From positions 1 through 58,746 of the forward strand of contig JABIBQ010000001.1 in the NCBI GenBank assembly GCA_018652685.1: a stretch of 58,746 nucleotides of DNA, in the 5' to 3' direction. The translations under genes and the position numbers were made by a program. Below the pieces are notes generated by a model that worked only from the letters and a program-made list of their open reading frames with translations, did not search any database and was not told the origin of the DNA. The stretch comes from Candidatus Bathyarchaeota archaeon. GTDB lineage: Archaea; Thermoproteota; Bathyarchaeia; TCS64. Every line of letters begins with the position of its first letter. Within the stretch, counting starts at the first letter, position 1. This document shows positions 58,631 to 58,746 of this stretch, in pieces.

Positions 58631-58746
58631 TTATGAGGATTCTGCTTCGTCATACAAAAGATCATAATCCTGCAAAACATCATAAATCCTAGCAACAGAC
58701 TCATGAACCATCTCCTTACTCTTAGCACCAGTACAAACAAGCTTAC
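58631..58746 (-). CDS. tbp: TATA-box-binding protein, C-terminal end
   Basis: On the minus strand the frame entering at the right edge reads KLVCTGAKSKEMVHESVARI and then IYDVLQDYDLLYDEAESS before a TAA (complement of 58631-58633). The KLVCTGAKS block is the ending of the second TBP repeat in archaea. Only the last 37 codons are in the window, with a short acidic tail. TBP recruits RNA polymerase to promoters. The longer ORF in another frame here (58495-58740) is a shadow. Confidence 0.85.
   Translation of the reverse strand, partial: KLVCTGAKSKEMVHESVARIYDVLQDYDLLYDEAESS

Noticed and set aside
58495..58740. 81-codon minus ORF at the right end
   Set aside because: The overlapping frame reads the TBP C-terminus, which explains the coding signal.
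55860..58746. CRISPR array or insertion sequence in the AT-rich end
   Set aside because: No regularly spaced direct repeats, no terminal inverted repeats with transposase were seen; the CG tracts are irregularly spaced.

Overview
The window is archaeal chromosome. Archaeal markers are clamp-loader genes rfcS-rfcL, a class I CCA-adding enzyme, ThpR, UPF0200 and UPF0201 proteins, geranylgeranyl-diphosphate synthase plus geranylgeranyl reductase for ether lipids, two Lrp/AsnC regulators, a winged-helix protein of Sso10a type, the C-terminus of a TATA-binding protein, and TATA boxes placed about 25-30 bases before leaderless start codons. A B12-binding/radical SAM protein that resembles the Thermoplasma Ta0216 family, together with the gene mix, points weakly to a Thermoplasmatota-related lineage; I cannot prove this without a search. 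The respiratory content suggests menaquinone-based electron transport with c-type cytochromes.

Layout. 1-10449: a long + strand complex I operon (nuoC partial, D, H, I, J, K and four antiporter-type subunits; no E, F or G within the window). 10542-13207: Tat-exported split-Soret-type dihaem cytochrome, an Lrp regulator, and tatA-tatC. 13217-17913: cytochrome c maturation, ccmC-D-E-A-B on - and ccmF on +, with a CcmE of the CxxxY type and a 37-residue ccmD. 17973-23082: radical SAM protein, ArsA-type ATPase, GGPP synthase and geranylgeranyl reductase. 23142-26355: undeca-haem cytochrome, NrfC-like ferredoxin and NrfD-like membrane subunit, possibly a quinol-linked electron conduit. 26437-32396: menaquinone-type prenyltransferase, CPBP protease, YbaN-like protein, second Lrp, orphan LivH-like permease, DinB-like protein, MacB-like permease. 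tRNA-Pro(GGG) lies at 32499-32575.

32645-39764: flavodoxin, reductive-dehalogenase-like protein, then the RNA-processing block thpR-cca-kinase, a DMT transporter, an NrdG-like activase, UPF0200 and UPF0201. 40024-47669: glutamate dehydrogenase, SagB-type oxidoreductase, ferritin-like protein, then an operon for a multi-subunit FAD/Fe-S amine or imino-acid dehydrogenase headed by a 30-codon ORF, followed by a CoA-transferase. 47720-52279: a YdjM-like membrane domain fused to a HerA/FtsK-type ATPase, an M28 peptidase and an MFS exporter. 52456-55459: winged-helix protein and both RFC subunits.

55500-58746 becomes AT-rich and gene-sparse, with several small ORFs, an apparently frameshifted gene, an Alba-like protein, an aldo-keto reductase with a C-terminal extension, alternating CG tracts, and TBP running off the right end.

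Putting it together: complex I would feed electrons into menaquinone (MenA, GGPP synthase and geranylgeranyl reductase supply prenyl chains). The NrfD/NrfC/undeca-haem module could take electrons from or give them to the quinone pool outside the membrane. The Tat and Ccm genes supply export and haem attachment for these proteins.
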